From Bacteroidota bacterium (GTDB lineage Bacteria > Bacteroidota > Ignavibacteria > Ignavibacteriales > Melioribacteraceae), in contig JAHISP010000088.1 in the NCBI GenBank assembly GCA_018818165.1, positions 62,001-126,000 on the forward strand: a DNA stretch of 64,000 nt. Reading direction: 5' to 3'. Under the pieces are notes generated by a model. The model was not told the DNA's origin. It was given only the letters and a program-made list of their open reading frames with translations, and searched no databases. A program made the position numbers and the translations under genes. Of this stretch, positions 1 to 9,621 are shown piece after piece; positions within the stretch are counted from its first letter, which is position 1; each line of letters opens with the position of its first letter.

Positions 1-476
1 ATCCGCTCAAAAAATTTTTACAACTAAAATTAGATAAAGATAGTGTCCTTAATCTAACTCACGCACGGCAAATTATTGAACCAGCAATTGTTAGAGAAGC
101 GGCTAAAAATAGGACAATGGAAGATATTGAAATTCTAACAAACGATATAAAAGATTTAGAAAGTTGTGTAGGTGATTATGAAGAGCTTGCTGCTCTGGAT
201 ATGAGATTTCATCTTAATATAGCAAAGGCTACACATAATATCATTATTCCACTTATAATTCAACCAATACATAGTTTGTTGCCAAAAATTAAACCTATCA
301 TTTTTGCAACAGTTGAGGATTCAAAAGTAGTTGCAATTATTTGGCATAAAAAAATATTGGATGCAATTATCAATCAAGATGAGGAAACTGCTTTTAATGA
401 AATGGTTGAACATTTAAAGTTGGCAGAATTACACTCCAAAAAAGTTTTAGAAATTGCGAAAACATTAAATAAATAA
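1..476 (+). CDS. GntR-family regulator, FCD domain (5' end cut by window)
   Basis: Only the C-terminal effector half is present. The reading frame is open from base 3 to the stop at 476, so the gene starts before the window and the HTH is not seen. The visible 157 residues read as an all-helical FCD domain: an ARQIIEPAIVREAAKNRT segment near the start, then RFHLNIAKATHN and later WHKKIL and HLKLAELH, whose histidines match the usual FCD metal or ligand site. FCD regulators of this type commonly repress uronate and alginate genes and are released by a pathway intermediate. It sits 15 bases upstream of the SDR and heads the alginate-type operon, so it probably controls that operon. Ligand is inferred, not seen. 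Confidence 0.85.
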   Translation, partial: PLKKFLQLKLDKDSVLNLTHARQIIEPAIVREAAKNRTMEDIEILTNDIKDLESCVGDYEELAALDMRFHLNIAKATHNIIIPLIIQPIHSLLPKIKPIIFATVEDSKVVAIIWHKKILDAIINQDEETAFNEMVEHLKLAELHSKKVLEIAKTLNK

Positions 477-491
477 ATTAAAGGAAAAAAG

Positions 492-1247
492 ATGAAACGA
501 TTTGATGGAAAAGTGGCAGTTGTAACTGGAGGTGCTAGAGATATTGGCAGACAAACATCAATAAGGCTAGCAAGGGAAGGTGCCTCTGTGTGTGTAAACT
601 ATTATGATAATCCCGAAGATGCACAAGAAACTTTAAGAATAATTGAAGCTGATGGCGGAAATGCTATTGCTGTTAAAGGCGATATGACAAACCACGATGA
701 TATTAATAATTTAGTAGCAAAATGTATCGAAGCATTTGGTGATAAAATTCATACACTCATAAATGTTGCTGGTGGCTTAGTTGCAAGAAAAACAATGGGT
801 GAGATGGATTGGGATTTCTGGAATTTTGTAATGAAATTAAATTTAGGAACTGTATTTATGGTTACAAAAGCTGTTCTTCCATATATGCCTGAGGGTAGTT
901 CAATAGTTAATTTTTCGTCACAAGCTGCACGTGATGGCGGTGGGCCTGGAGCATCTGCGTATGCAACATCAAAAGGAGGAGTGTTAACTTTTACAAAGGG
1001 TTTAGCAAAAGAGTTAGGACCAAAAAATATTAGAGTAAATTGTGTTTCACCAGGAATGATTAATACAACTTTTCATGATACTTTTACCAAACCGGAAGTT
1101 CGAAAAAATGTTGCTGCTGGAACACCACTTAGAAGAGAAGGAAATGCATCAGAAGTAGCTGATCTTGCAGTATATCTAGCTTCAAATGACGCATCTTTTA
1201 TAACTGGTGCCAGTATTGAAATTAATGGTGGTACTTACTTCGTTTAA
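492..1247 (+). CDS. SDR-family oxidoreductase, probable DEH reductase
   Basis: A 251-residue classical short-chain dehydrogenase. The cofactor motif is TGGARDIG at residues 12-19 (Asp in place of the usual Gly before Ile), with NVAGG in the middle and the active-site pair Y157/K161 in YATSK. The C-terminus has the usual SPG and ITGASIEINGG stretches. An AAGGAAAA site lies just before the ATG. It lies between the FCD regulator and the PL17-like lyase and is followed by KdgF and an MFS transporter. In that setting SDRs reduce 4-deoxy-5-hexulose uronate (DEH) to 2-keto-3-deoxygluconate, the step that joins alginate breakdown to KDG kinase. A KduD-like role is the alternative; sequence alone does not separate them. 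Confidence 0.8.
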   Translation: MKRFDGKVAVVTGGARDIGRQTSIRLAREGASVCVNYYDNPEDAQETLRIIEADGGNAIAVKGDMTNHDDINNLVAKCIEAFGDKIHTLINVAGGLVARKTMGEMDWDFWNFVMKLNLGTVFMVTKAVLPYMPEGSSIVNFSSQAARDGGGPGASAYATSKGGVLTFTKGLAKELGPKNIRVNCVSPGMINTTFHDTFTKPEVRKNVAAGTPLRREGNASEVADLAVYLASNDASFITGASIEINGGTYFV

Positions 1248-1261
1248 TCAAAGGATAATTT

Positions 1262-3451
1262 ATGACTAAAAACAAATACATTATAGCAATTATTTTCTTA
1301 TTGGTTTCGTTTATTGGTGGCAAACCACTTCATCCAAATTTGGTGTTAACATCATTAGATGTAAGCAAAATAAGAGAATCTTTAGGCAAAGTTCCTCTAT
1401 TTGATAAATCGTTTGAAGATGCTAAGGTTGAGATTGACAAAGCAATTGATTCACCAATGGATGTTCCATTCCCTAAAGATGCTGGTGGAGGCTACACTCA
1501 CGAAAAGCATAAACAAAATTATAATGAAATGTATCTTGCCGGATTTTTATACCAAATTACTGGGGATAAAAAATATGCAATATTTATAAAAACTGTGCTC
1601 GACCAATATGCAACTCTTTATCCAAAGCTTGGGAAACATCCTCAAGGGAAAAAGCAAACGCCTGGTAGAATGTTTTGGCAAAGTTTAAATGAAACAGTTT
1701 GGTTGCTTCATACAATACAAGCTTATGATGCTATATTTGATTGGCTTTCCCAAAGCGATAGAGAAAATTACGAGGATAATATTTTTAATCCTATGGTTAA
1801 GTTTTTTATGACAGAATGCAAGCATGAGTTTGATTTAATTCATAATCACGGTACTTGGATTGTAGCTGCTGTGGGTATGACTGGATATGTTCTTGGTAAT
1901 GATGAGTATGTTCAGCAAGCCCTGTATGGTTCAGAAAAAGACGGTAAAACGGGTTATATTGCTCAACTTGATAATCTCTTCTCGCCTGATGGCTATTATA
2001 CAGAAGGCGGTTATTATGTTAGATATGCATTATGGCCATTTTTTATTTTCGCCGAAGCAATTAATAACAACCAACCTGAATTAAAAATTTATGAGCATAG
2101 AAGTCAAATACTTAAAAAAGCACTTTATTCTGCCCTGCAAGTTACTGATACACATGGTGCTTTTATACCAATAAACGATGCTATTATAGAAAAAAATTGG
2201 CTATCTCCGGAACTAATTTTTGCATCCAATTTTGTTTATGCTCATTATGAACATGACAGACAATTATTGTATTTAGTTAATTTGCACGATAGAGTTTCAT
2301 TAAGTGGTCCTGGTTTAATGGCTGCCAAAGATGTTATGAAACCAGAAGCGATTCCAGTATTTAATTGGGAAAGCATTGAGTATACTGATGGACCTGATGG
2401 AAGTTGGGGCGGAGTTGGTATCTTGCGTAATGGTGATGCATCAGATCAAGAAACGTTATTTATGAAATATGGCTCACATGGATTATCGCACGGTCATTAC
2501 GATAAATTGACTTTTTTATTTTATGATAATGGAAAAGAAATTATTCAAGACTATGGTTCCGCTCGTTTTATTAATGTTGAGCAAAAATTTGGCGGAAGAT
2601 ATTTAGATGAAAATGATAGCTTTGCAAAACAAACAGTAGCTCATAATACAGTTGTTGTTGATGAAAAGACACAATATGATGGAATACAAAAGGCTTCTCA
2701 AAAGCACCATTCTGAGAGATATTGTTTTAATGCTGATGATAAAAATTTTCAATACGTATCGGCAAAGGAAAATAAAGCATATTCAGGCGTTAATATGCAG
2801 CGTACAATGGTAATGGTAAATGATGAAAAATTCATTAAACCAATTATCATAGATGTGTTTAAAGTTAAATCTGAAAGTGAACATATTTACGATTTACCTT
2901 TCTATTATCTTGGGCATTTTGTGGCTGCAAATTTTGAATACACTCCAGCCACTTCAACTAAAAGCTTAATGGGAGAAGCTAATGGTTATCAACATCTTTG
3001 GAAAGATGCTTATGCTACTGTAAAATCTACTTCACAATTTACTTGGTTACAAGGGACTAGGTTCTATACAGTAACTACTAATACTGATGATGGCGACAAT
3101 ATTTATTTTACTCAAATTGGTGGAACGGATCCAAATTTTAATTTGAGAAATGAACACGGATTTATCATCCGTAAAAATGGCAAACAAAAAACTTTTGCTA
3201 GCATTATAGAGCCTCATGGAGAATTTAATCCAGTAATGGAATTTACGAAAGATTCATATCCGTCAATTGAAAACATAAGTGTTATTTATGATGAAGATGA
3301 TTATACAATAGTAAAAATATCTGGGAAAAATAAAATTGATTGGACATTAATGTTGGCGAATAATAATTCTGATAAAAAATCCATACATGAAATTAATGTT
3401 GCTAATGAAAAATACAAATGGACAGGTCCAGTTCAGATAATAAAGCAATAG
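1262..3451 (+). CDS. PL17-like oligoalginate lyase (heparinase II/III fold), secreted
   Basis: A 729-residue protein with an N-terminal hydrophobic signal segment (residues 5-20). It has the (alpha/alpha) barrel followed by a C-terminal beta-sheet half. Key PL17 signatures are visible: N195-H196 in NHGTW, then GGYYVRYA with Y252. The spacing (57 residues) equals that of the N201/H202 to Y258 active-site residues I recall from Alg17c of Saccharophagus. A histidine-rich SHGLSHGHYDKL stretch (H406-H412) gives the second half of the site. PL17 enzymes act exolytically on alginate oligomers and release unsaturated monouronates. The adjacent reductase, KdgF and MFS genes support this. Other heparinase II/III families such as PL15 are less likely. 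Confidence 0.85.
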   Translation: MTKNKYIIAIIFLLVSFIGGKPLHPNLVLTSLDVSKIRESLGKVPLFDKSFEDAKVEIDKAIDSPMDVPFPKDAGGGYTHEKHKQNYNEMYLAGFLYQITGDKKYAIFIKTVLDQYATLYPKLGKHPQGKKQTPGRMFWQSLNETVWLLHTIQAYDAIFDWLSQSDRENYEDNIFNPMVKFFMTECKHEFDLIHNHGTWIVAAVGMTGYVLGNDEYVQQALYGSEKDGKTGYIAQLDNLFSPDGYYTEGGYYVRYALWPFFIFAEAINNNQPELKIYEHRSQILKKALYSALQVTDTHGAFIPINDAIIEKNWLSPELIFASNFVYAHYEHDRQLLYLVNLHDRVSLSGPGLMAAKDVMKPEAIPVFNWESIEYTDGPDGSWGGVGILRNGDASDQETLFMKYGSHGLSHGHYDKLTFLFYDNGKEIIQDYGSARFINVEQKFGGRYLDENDSFAKQTVAHNTVVVDEKTQYDGIQKASQKHHSERYCFNADDKNFQYVSAKENKAYSGVNMQRTMVMVNDEKFIKPIIIDVFKVKSESEHIYDLPFYYLGHFVAANFEYTPATSTKSLMGEANGYQHLWKDAYATVKSTSQFTWLQGTRFYTVTTNTDDGDNIYFTQIGGTDPNFNLRNEHGFIIRKNGKQKTFASIIEPHGEFNPVMEFTKDSYPSIENISVIYDEDDYTIVKISGKNKIDWTLMLANNNSDKKSIHEINVANEKYKWTGPVQIIKQ

Positions 3452-3459
3452 GAGATATT

Positions 3460-3822
3460 ATGAAATATGAAAGTAGTCTTTTTACAAAAGCAAATAGTCT
3501 GGTATGGGAAGAAGTTGCTCCTGGTATGAAAAGGAAAATAGTAGGTTTTGATGATAATATTATGATGGTTCACGTTCATTTTGATAAAGGTGGTATTGGA
3601 GTTAGACATGCTCATCATCACAGCCAAACATCGTTTGTCGTAAGCGGTAAATTTGAAGTGACAATTGGGAGCGAAACAAAAATACTAGAAGCAAACGATG
3701 CCTTTTATCCACCACCAAATGTAGAACACGGTGCAGTATGTTTAGAAGAAGGTGTATTGATAGATGTTTTTAGTCCAGTACGGGAAGACTTTCTGGCTGG
3801 TGAATCTGGTTATAAAAAATAG
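3460..3822 (+). CDS. kdgF: KdgF-like cupin, unsaturated uronate linearisation
   Basis: A 120-residue single-domain cupin. The start is taken at the ATG of 3460 because an AGGAG site lies at 3450-3454; the frame is open further upstream but overlaps the lyase gene. Metal-binding residues are H50, H52 and Q56 in RHAHHHSQ and H90 in VEHG, and the C-terminal DVFSPVREDFL is typical of KdgF. KdgF proteins convert 4,5-unsaturated monouronates from alginate or pectin lyases to linear DEH. The gene is 8 bases after the PL17-like lyase and before the MFS transporter, the same order as in marine Bacteroidota alginate operons. Cytoplasmic: no signal peptide. Confidence 0.88.
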   Translation: MKYESSLFTKANSLVWEEVAPGMKRKIVGFDDNIMMVHVHFDKGGIGVRHAHHHSQTSFVVSGKFEVTIGSETKILEANDAFYPPPNVEHGAVCLEEGVLIDVFSPVREDFLAGESGYKK

Positions 3823-3852
3823 AATGATTTCTGTTTATTCGGAGAAATGTTG

Positions 3853-5115
3853 ATGAAAAAAATTAAAAATTTGCGATGGTGGATTGTTTCTTTAGTTGCT
3901 CTTGCCACAATGATAAACTACATTGATAGAGGTGCTTTATCTATAATGTGGCCAGAGATTTCAAAAGATTTAGGAATGACAAAAGAAGATTATTCCAATA
4001 TCGCAATTATGTTCACAATTGCTTATGCAATAAGTCAGGCTGTATCTGGGAAGGTTTACGATTGGATTGGCACGCGAATGGGATTTGTAATCTCAATATT
4101 TATATGGTCTGTTTCCGTAAGCTTACATGCAGTTGCAAGAGGAATGGTAAGTTTTAGTGTATTCCGGTTTTTCTTGGGTTTAGGCGAAGCTGGTAACTGG
4201 CCTGGTGCAACAAAATCAAATGCTGAATGGTTTCCCATAAGAGAGCGAGCTTTAGCTCAAGGAATATTTAATAGCGGTGCTTCTATTGGCTCTATTATAT
4301 CACCACCTTTAATTGCGTCTTTATATTTATTGATTGGTTGGAAATTGACATTTGTAATACTTGGAGCTTTGGGTCTATTGTGGATTATACCTTGGCTTAT
4401 CATCAATAAAGCATTACCCAAAACACATCCATGGCTCACAGAAGAAGAGCGTAAGTTAATTCTATCTGATCAAAAAAGTGAATTATCTGAGGAAACACCA
4501 CCAACTTGGTTTGAGGTTATGAAACAGAAGCAGTCATGGTCTGTGTTAGTATCAAGATTTTTCCTTGATCCAATATGGTGGTTATTTGTTTTTTGGTTAC
4601 CTATTTATCTAGCTGATAAGTTTGGATTCGATATTAAACAAATAGGAATGTTTGCATGGGTTCCCTATGTGGGTGCTGCAACCGGTGCAATATTTGGTGG
4701 TTGGATTGCTGGTTTGTGGATGAAAAAAGGTTGGAGTGTTAATAAAGCACGTAAAAGTGCAATTGTACTTGGTGGCGTAATAATGTTGCCAGCACTAATA
4801 TTTACTTCAATGGCAAGCACACCCCTAAGTGCTGTACTGCTTATTGCTATAATATTATTTGGATTTCAAACAGCAATTGGAAATATTCAAACATTGCCTA
4901 GCGATTTCTTTAGTGGTAAATCTGTTGGCTCACTTGCTGGTTTTGGTGGAACTACAGCAGCGGTGGGAGTTGTGCTTACTACATATATTGTTCCAGCACT
5001 AACAGTTACAAGCTATGTTCCGTTCTTTATACTTGGAGCAATTCTAGTTCCACTTGGTGTAGCTAGTGTTTATATCTTTGGTGGCGAGATCAAAAAAGTA
5101 GAAATAAAAAAATAA
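3853..5115 (+). CDS. MFS transporter, hexuronate (ExuT/anion:cation symporter) type
   Basis: A 420-residue protein with about 12 hydrophobic segments. The first helix carries MINYIDRGALS, a hallmark of the anion:cation symporter branch, followed by GEAGNWPGATK and WFP..ERALAQG, typical of ExuT, GarP and related uronate carriers. The in-frame ATG at 3853 is chosen because GGAGA at 3841-3845 is well spaced for it and too close to the ATG at 3847. It ends the alginate-type operon and should carry unsaturated or linear uronates from the PL17 reaction across the inner membrane. Substrate is inferred from context. Confidence 0.85.
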   Translation: MKKIKNLRWWIVSLVALATMINYIDRGALSIMWPEISKDLGMTKEDYSNIAIMFTIAYAISQAVSGKVYDWIGTRMGFVISIFIWSVSVSLHAVARGMVSFSVFRFFLGLGEAGNWPGATKSNAEWFPIRERALAQGIFNSGASIGSIISPPLIASLYLLIGWKLTFVILGALGLLWIIPWLIINKALPKTHPWLTEEERKLILSDQKSELSEETPPTWFEVMKQKQSWSVLVSRFFLDPIWWLFVFWLPIYLADKFGFDIKQIGMFAWVPYVGAATGAIFGGWIAGLWMKKGWSVNKARKSAIVLGGVIMLPALIFTSMASTPLSAVLLIAIILFGFQTAIGNIQTLPSDFFSGKSVGSLAGFGGTTAAVGVVLTTYIVPALTVTSYVPFFILGAILVPLGVASVYIFGGEIKKVEIKK

Positions 5116-5128
5116 TAAATTTTAGTTA

Positions 5129-5155
5129 TAGATTGATTTGCTAACAATCAATCTA
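5129..5155 (+). terminator. Stem-loop after the MFS gene, possible terminator
   Basis: A perfect 10-base-pair inverted repeat (TAGATTGATT and AATCAATCTA) with a 7-base loop lies 13 bases after the MFS stop codon. No run of T follows, so factor-independent termination is uncertain. It could instead protect the 3' end of the message or bind a regulator. Confidence 0.4.
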
Positions 5156-5320
5156 AAATAAAACTTGTAACGCATAATTTCAAATATTCCTAAATAAATT
5201 ATTTCCTAAAAAAATGAAGATGAATCTAATAAACTGCATTTTAATTCTTTTCTTTAATACTTCAATTCAACTAAGTGTACAAGTAATATATGTCAAAATA
5301 TAAGTTCTGTGAGAAAAATT

Positions 5321-7285
5321 ATGAAAAATAAATTGGTCCTTATTTCTGTGATATTTATTCTGCATATAACAAGTAATTATTCACAAACAAAGGTTGCATC
5401 AATATTCCAGAATAATATGGTGCTGCAAGAAGGAATAGAAATCCCAATTTGGGGAACAGGAAAATCTGGAGATTCAGTTGAAGTCACTTTTAAAGAACAA
5501 TCAGTAAAAATTGAAATTAATGAAAGTGGGAACTGGATTCTTAAATTGAAGCCAGAAGAATATGGTGGTCCATTTAGTTTAAAAATAATTAGTAAAGACA
5601 CAACCATATTAAGTAATGTTTTAGTTGGAGAAGTATGGGTATGCTCTGGGCAGAGTAATATGACAATGAAACTTAGAAGTGTAAACAATTATGAACAAGA
5701 AATCAAAAATGCAAATTATCCCAATATAAGATTATGCACAATTCCACTAACACTTGCATCAAAACCAAATAGCCAAGTAAAAGTAAGTGGTTGGGATGAA
5801 TGCAGCCCCGAATCTGTTGAAAACTTCTCAGCAGTATCATATTTCTTTGGTAGAGAGATATACAATGAATTGAAAGTACCAATTGGGTTAATTCATGTTT
5901 CAAAAGGAGGAACACCAATTGAATCATGGATGAGCAAAGAGTTATTAGAAAGTAATGAAAAATATAAGAGTAAAATTGATTTTGTTGAATCCAGTTCGGA
6001 TGAAATATTTTCCAAAATTAATTCAGATTATAAAAAAGAATATAAAAATTGGTTAGCAAATCTATTGAATATTGAACAAGGTCTAAGCTCCGAAATAAAT
6101 TGGTATAACAATAATTTAAATTATTCTAGTTGGAAAACTATGCAAATACCAAACGCTTGGGAGAATGGAGGAATTGGAGACTTTGACGGTGTTGTATGGT
6201 TTAAGAAAGAAGTTGAACTTAGTGAAGAGTTTCTTGAATCCAAAATCACTTTAACTCTTGGCACAGTTCAAGATGCAAATATTACTTTTGTAAACGGAGA
6301 AAAAATTGGTACACAATTAAGTAGAGATAAAATATCCACATATAAAATTCCCCCAAAAGTATTGCATAAAGGGAAAAATATAATAACGGTTTTAGTACTT
6401 GATAATTATGGTGTTGGTGGACTCTGGGATTATTATAATCCAATAGCCATAAGTAATTCAATTAATGATACCATTTCTTTAGCTGGCAACTGGTTCTATA
6501 AAACTTCAATTAATCTAGATACTTTATCATATAAGCCACCTGAGAGACCGTTAATAGAAAGATATCCAACCATTCTTTTTAATGGAATGATTAACCCCAT
6601 TATTCCATTTGGAATGAAAGGTATTATTTGGTATCAAGGTGAAAGCAATGCAAAAGATGCTTATAATTATAGATTTTTGTTTGAGAACATGATTACAGAT
6701 TGGCGAAGAAAATGGGATGAAGGAGATTTTCCATTTTTCTTTGTGCAACTTGCAAATTATACTAAACCTAGAATTAAACCTGCCGAAGATAGATGGGCTG
6801 AACTTAGAGAATCGCAAGCTTATGTATTGAAGATTAATAATACTGGCATGGCTACAGCAATTGATATTGGTAATAATATTGATGTTCATCCAAAAAATAA
6901 GCAAGAAGTTGGAAAAAGATTGGCGTTAAATGCTCTGGCTAAAACATATAAGAAAAACAAAGAATTTGCCGGACCAACTTATGAGTCTTTTACAATTAAT
7001 AATGATACGGTTTACATCAGTTTTAGTCATTGCACAAATGGTCTTCTTTCCAAAGATGAAAAGGACTTGCGAGAATTTACAATCTCTGGTGAGGACCATA
7101 AATTTTACATAGCTCAAGCTAAAATTATTGGAAATAAAATATTAGTATGGAGTGAAGATGTAGAATCTCCAGTTGCTGTTAGGTATGCTTGGCAAGCAAA
7201 TCCCGATGTGAATTTAATTAACGAAGCTGGTCTTCCAGCATTTCCATTTAGAACGGACAGTTGGAAACTTAGCACAGAAGAGTAG
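5321..7285 (+). CDS. Sialate O-acetylesterase-like (SASA) carbohydrate esterase with inserted jelly-roll domain
   Basis: A 654-residue secreted protein starting with MKNKLVLISVIFILHITSNYSQ. The ATG at 5321 is preferred to an upstream in-frame GTG at 5309. The SASA hydrolase signature is clear: catalytic S112 in VCSGQSNM, GESNAKDAYNYR in the middle, and D521-x-H523 (DVHPKNKQE) completing the triad. Between about residues 255 and 400 is a beta-sandwich insert resembling the sugar-binding domain of GH2 enzymes (DGVVWFKKEVEL, FVNGEKIG). Family members remove acetyl groups from glycans. It opens the second polysaccharide module, 7 bases before a lyase gene, so removal of acetyl esters before lyase attack is plausible. 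The exact glycan is not known. Confidence 0.82.
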   Translation: MKNKLVLISVIFILHITSNYSQTKVASIFQNNMVLQEGIEIPIWGTGKSGDSVEVTFKEQSVKIEINESGNWILKLKPEEYGGPFSLKIISKDTTILSNVLVGEVWVCSGQSNMTMKLRSVNNYEQEIKNANYPNIRLCTIPLTLASKPNSQVKVSGWDECSPESVENFSAVSYFFGREIYNELKVPIGLIHVSKGGTPIESWMSKELLESNEKYKSKIDFVESSSDEIFSKINSDYKKEYKNWLANLLNIEQGLSSEINWYNNNLNYSSWKTMQIPNAWENGGIGDFDGVVWFKKEVELSEEFLESKITLTLGTVQDANITFVNGEKIGTQLSRDKISTYKIPPKVLHKGKNIITVLVLDNYGVGGLWDYYNPIAISNSINDTISLAGNWFYKTSINLDTLSYKPPERPLIERYPTILFNGMINPIIPFGMKGIIWYQGESNAKDAYNYRFLFENMITDWRRKWDEGDFPFFFVQLANYTKPRIKPAEDRWAELRESQAYVLKINNTGMATAIDIGNNIDVHPKNKQEVGKRLALNALAKTYKKNKEFAGPTYESFTINNDTVYISFSHCTNGLLSKDEKDLREFTISGEDHKFYIAQAKIIGNKILVWSEDVESPVAVRYAWQANPDVNLINEAGLPAFPFRTDSWKLSTEE

Positions 7286-7291
7286 AGAGAA

Positions 7292-9607
7292 ATGAAAAAA
7301 CACACAGAGCATATTGGACAAATTATTTTAATTATATTTCTATTATTGTCATCTACTCTTTTTGGACAAAGAGGAATTGATAATATTATTTCTGATTCTA
7401 CATTAATTTCTAAGTTAGTTCCATTAAATGATGAAATCATAAAAATAAAAAATGACTTTGAGAATGGGGAAATGGAATTAGCATTAATTAATTTGGCTAA
7501 CTACTTTTCAAATAAAATGTGCGACAGATATTTCTTTAATTGGAAAACATTTAATTACAAAATTAGTGAATATAAAAAACAGTTTCCTGGAAACGTTAAA
7601 AGCCATTATGAAAATGCACGCGAACATATGTCGCTATTTAATTCAGAGCCTCAATGGGTTATTCCTTCAAAAGGGAAGGATGGTTCTGAAATATCAGCCT
7701 ACCAATTGCGCCATTTAGCAAGGCAACATAAAGCTGTTGATATAATGTTTGTCTACTATTACTCTAATGAATCAAGCGAATATCTACAATATTTAATTAA
7801 TCAAATTAATTCACTTGCAACAAATTATTATTCGGGGAATTATGATAAAGGTGGAAATGGTATATTTGAGTCTTATAGAGCTGGCAATAGGATTTCAAAT
7901 TGGTTATTTATTTACAATGCACTTTTAGCAAGTGAAAAATTTAATTGGCGAGATCAAATAGATTTCATCAAAACATTTTATTTTCATGCAGAAGAGTTAG
8001 AAAAAGAGACTAAAAAATTTCACTTTGGAAACCATCATACAAAAGGTGTAATGGCGCTGGCTTTAACAAGTATATTATTCCCTGAGTTTGATTGTAGTGA
8101 AGATAATTTAAAAAATTCCTTAAATCTGTTGACAGAACATATCTTTAAAGAGGTAAAGCCTGACGGATTTCAATTTGAGAGAACAGTTCACTATCATATT
8201 GGTGATATTGATAATTACTTTTATGTGTATCAATTAGCAAAATTAAATAATATTGAAATATCAAATGATTTTAAAATTCGTTTGAAAATGATGTTTGATG
8301 CTTTAACTAAAATTGCACTGCCAATAAAGACACTTCCGATTTTGCAAGACGAAACAGACACTCCCTGGGCAGAATATAATAAAATGACTTCTGTTATGAC
8401 AATTGGATCCCTCTTGTTTGAAGAACCTCTGTATAAATATTTTTCAGATAAAAATATTACGGCTGAATATTATTGGTTTTTTAGGAAATCTGATATTGAA
8501 AAATTTAAGGTAATGAAAAAATTGAAACCTCAATTAGGTTCAACTGCATTGGAAGAAATTGGATATTATGTTATGCGAAATGGATGGGAAAAAGATTCAG
8601 AATACCTAATTGTTTCAGCAGGCTTATCAGAACAGAAACCAGATCATCAGCATGGCGATATGCTTGGACTTTACGCCTACGCAAATGGAAACATTATTCT
8701 CCCAAATTATCAGTGTCGCTATTTCCTTGAGGATTATTCATACTTTAAAAACTCCTTTGTAAAGAATGTAGCTATCGTGGATTCCATTCCACAAGGTCAA
8801 AATTGGAAAGGGAATAGTGGTGGTTCAGGATTTGGGAAATGGCTTTCATTGCCAGAACCAAATGTAGTTCAGTGGCAGGATGAAAAACAATATTCACTTT
8901 TTATCGGAAGCCATAATGGATATGAAAAAAATGGAATTATGTATACCCGAATAGTTTTGTTTATTAAAGAGGGATTTTTCATAATTAAAGATTTATTTGA
9001 AAATATTTCCAATGTTGAACATAATTTCCAACAAATATGGCAAGGTAATTATTCTAGTGAAAATAATAATAGATTATTGCGATCAACGTTTCAAAACGGT
9101 TCTGGACTTGATATATATCAATTAGATACACATAATTATTCAATTGATAAAAGTAATACAAGAGGAAAAGGAAGTGCTATCGTTTCAGCTATATCGGTGA
9201 ATGATTTTTCTTTTAATACTCTATTATATCCATTCTCTAATTTTGGAGAAAGACTTATTATTAGCAAAGAAGATGAGGTGGAAAAAATTGGCAATTGGAA
9301 AAATTATAAACAAAAATATATTGATAGTGAAATAGCAGTAAATGCAAATCAAATTATAACTAAAGATAGTTCGCTAATAAATATGCGTGTTTCATCCATC
9401 CAGGTTGGTGATTTAATTATGTCGTTCCCTAATAAATCTGATAATTTATTAATTAGAGAAAGTGGATATTTAAAACTGATTTCATTAAATAATTCATCAC
9501 AACTAATTGAATTTTCTTCTGAAGCAAAATTGATAATAAATGATAAAAATGAAGTGCATAAAAGTTATGCCCTGGGTGCAGGTAAAATAATTAAAATAAG
9601 AATATAA
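7292..9607 (+). CDS. Heparinase II/III-fold polysaccharide lyase, secreted
   Basis: A 771-residue protein with a signal segment ending near LFGQ. Its first half is helical (ESYRAGNRISNW, HFGNHHTKGVMAL) and the second half beta-rich, the layout of PL12/15/17/21/39-type lyases. N247-H248 in GNHHTKG and the HYHIGDIDNYF segment sit where the Asn/His and Tyr active-site residues of such enzymes lie. PDHQHGDMLGLYAYANG carries the histidine of the second domain. It is only distantly similar to the PL17-like protein at 1262 and I cannot place it in a CAZy family by eye. It is flanked by an esterase and a PL5/PL38-type lyase, so it should cut an acidic polysaccharide containing uronates. Confidence 0.75.
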   Translation: MKKHTEHIGQIILIIFLLLSSTLFGQRGIDNIISDSTLISKLVPLNDEIIKIKNDFENGEMELALINLANYFSNKMCDRYFFNWKTFNYKISEYKKQFPGNVKSHYENAREHMSLFNSEPQWVIPSKGKDGSEISAYQLRHLARQHKAVDIMFVYYYSNESSEYLQYLINQINSLATNYYSGNYDKGGNGIFESYRAGNRISNWLFIYNALLASEKFNWRDQIDFIKTFYFHAEELEKETKKFHFGNHHTKGVMALALTSILFPEFDCSEDNLKNSLNLLTEHIFKEVKPDGFQFERTVHYHIGDIDNYFYVYQLAKLNNIEISNDFKIRLKMMFDALTKIALPIKTLPILQDETDTPWAEYNKMTSVMTIGSLLFEEPLYKYFSDKNITAEYYWFFRKSDIEKFKVMKKLKPQLGSTALEEIGYYVMRNGWEKDSEYLIVSAGLSEQKPDHQHGDMLGLYAYANGNIILPNYQCRYFLEDYSYFKNSFVKNVAIVDSIPQGQNWKGNSGGSGFGKWLSLPEPNVVQWQDEKQYSLFIGSHNGYEKNGIMYTRIVLFIKEGFFIIKDLFENISNVEHNFQQIWQGNYSSENNNRLLRSTFQNGSGLDIYQLDTHNYSIDKSNTRGKGSAIVSAISVNDFSFNTLLYPFSNFGERLIISKEDEVEKIGNWKNYKQKYIDSEIAVNANQIITKDSSLINMRVSSIQVGDLIMSFPNKSDNLLIRESGYLKLISLNNSSQLIEFSSEAKLIINDKNEVHKSYALGAGKIIKIRI

Positions 9608-9621
9608 ATAAAGAGAGAAAA

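Noticed and set aside
5377-5688. Reverse-strand ORF inside the esterase gene
   Set aside because: A shadow of a well-supported gene on the + strand, with no motif.
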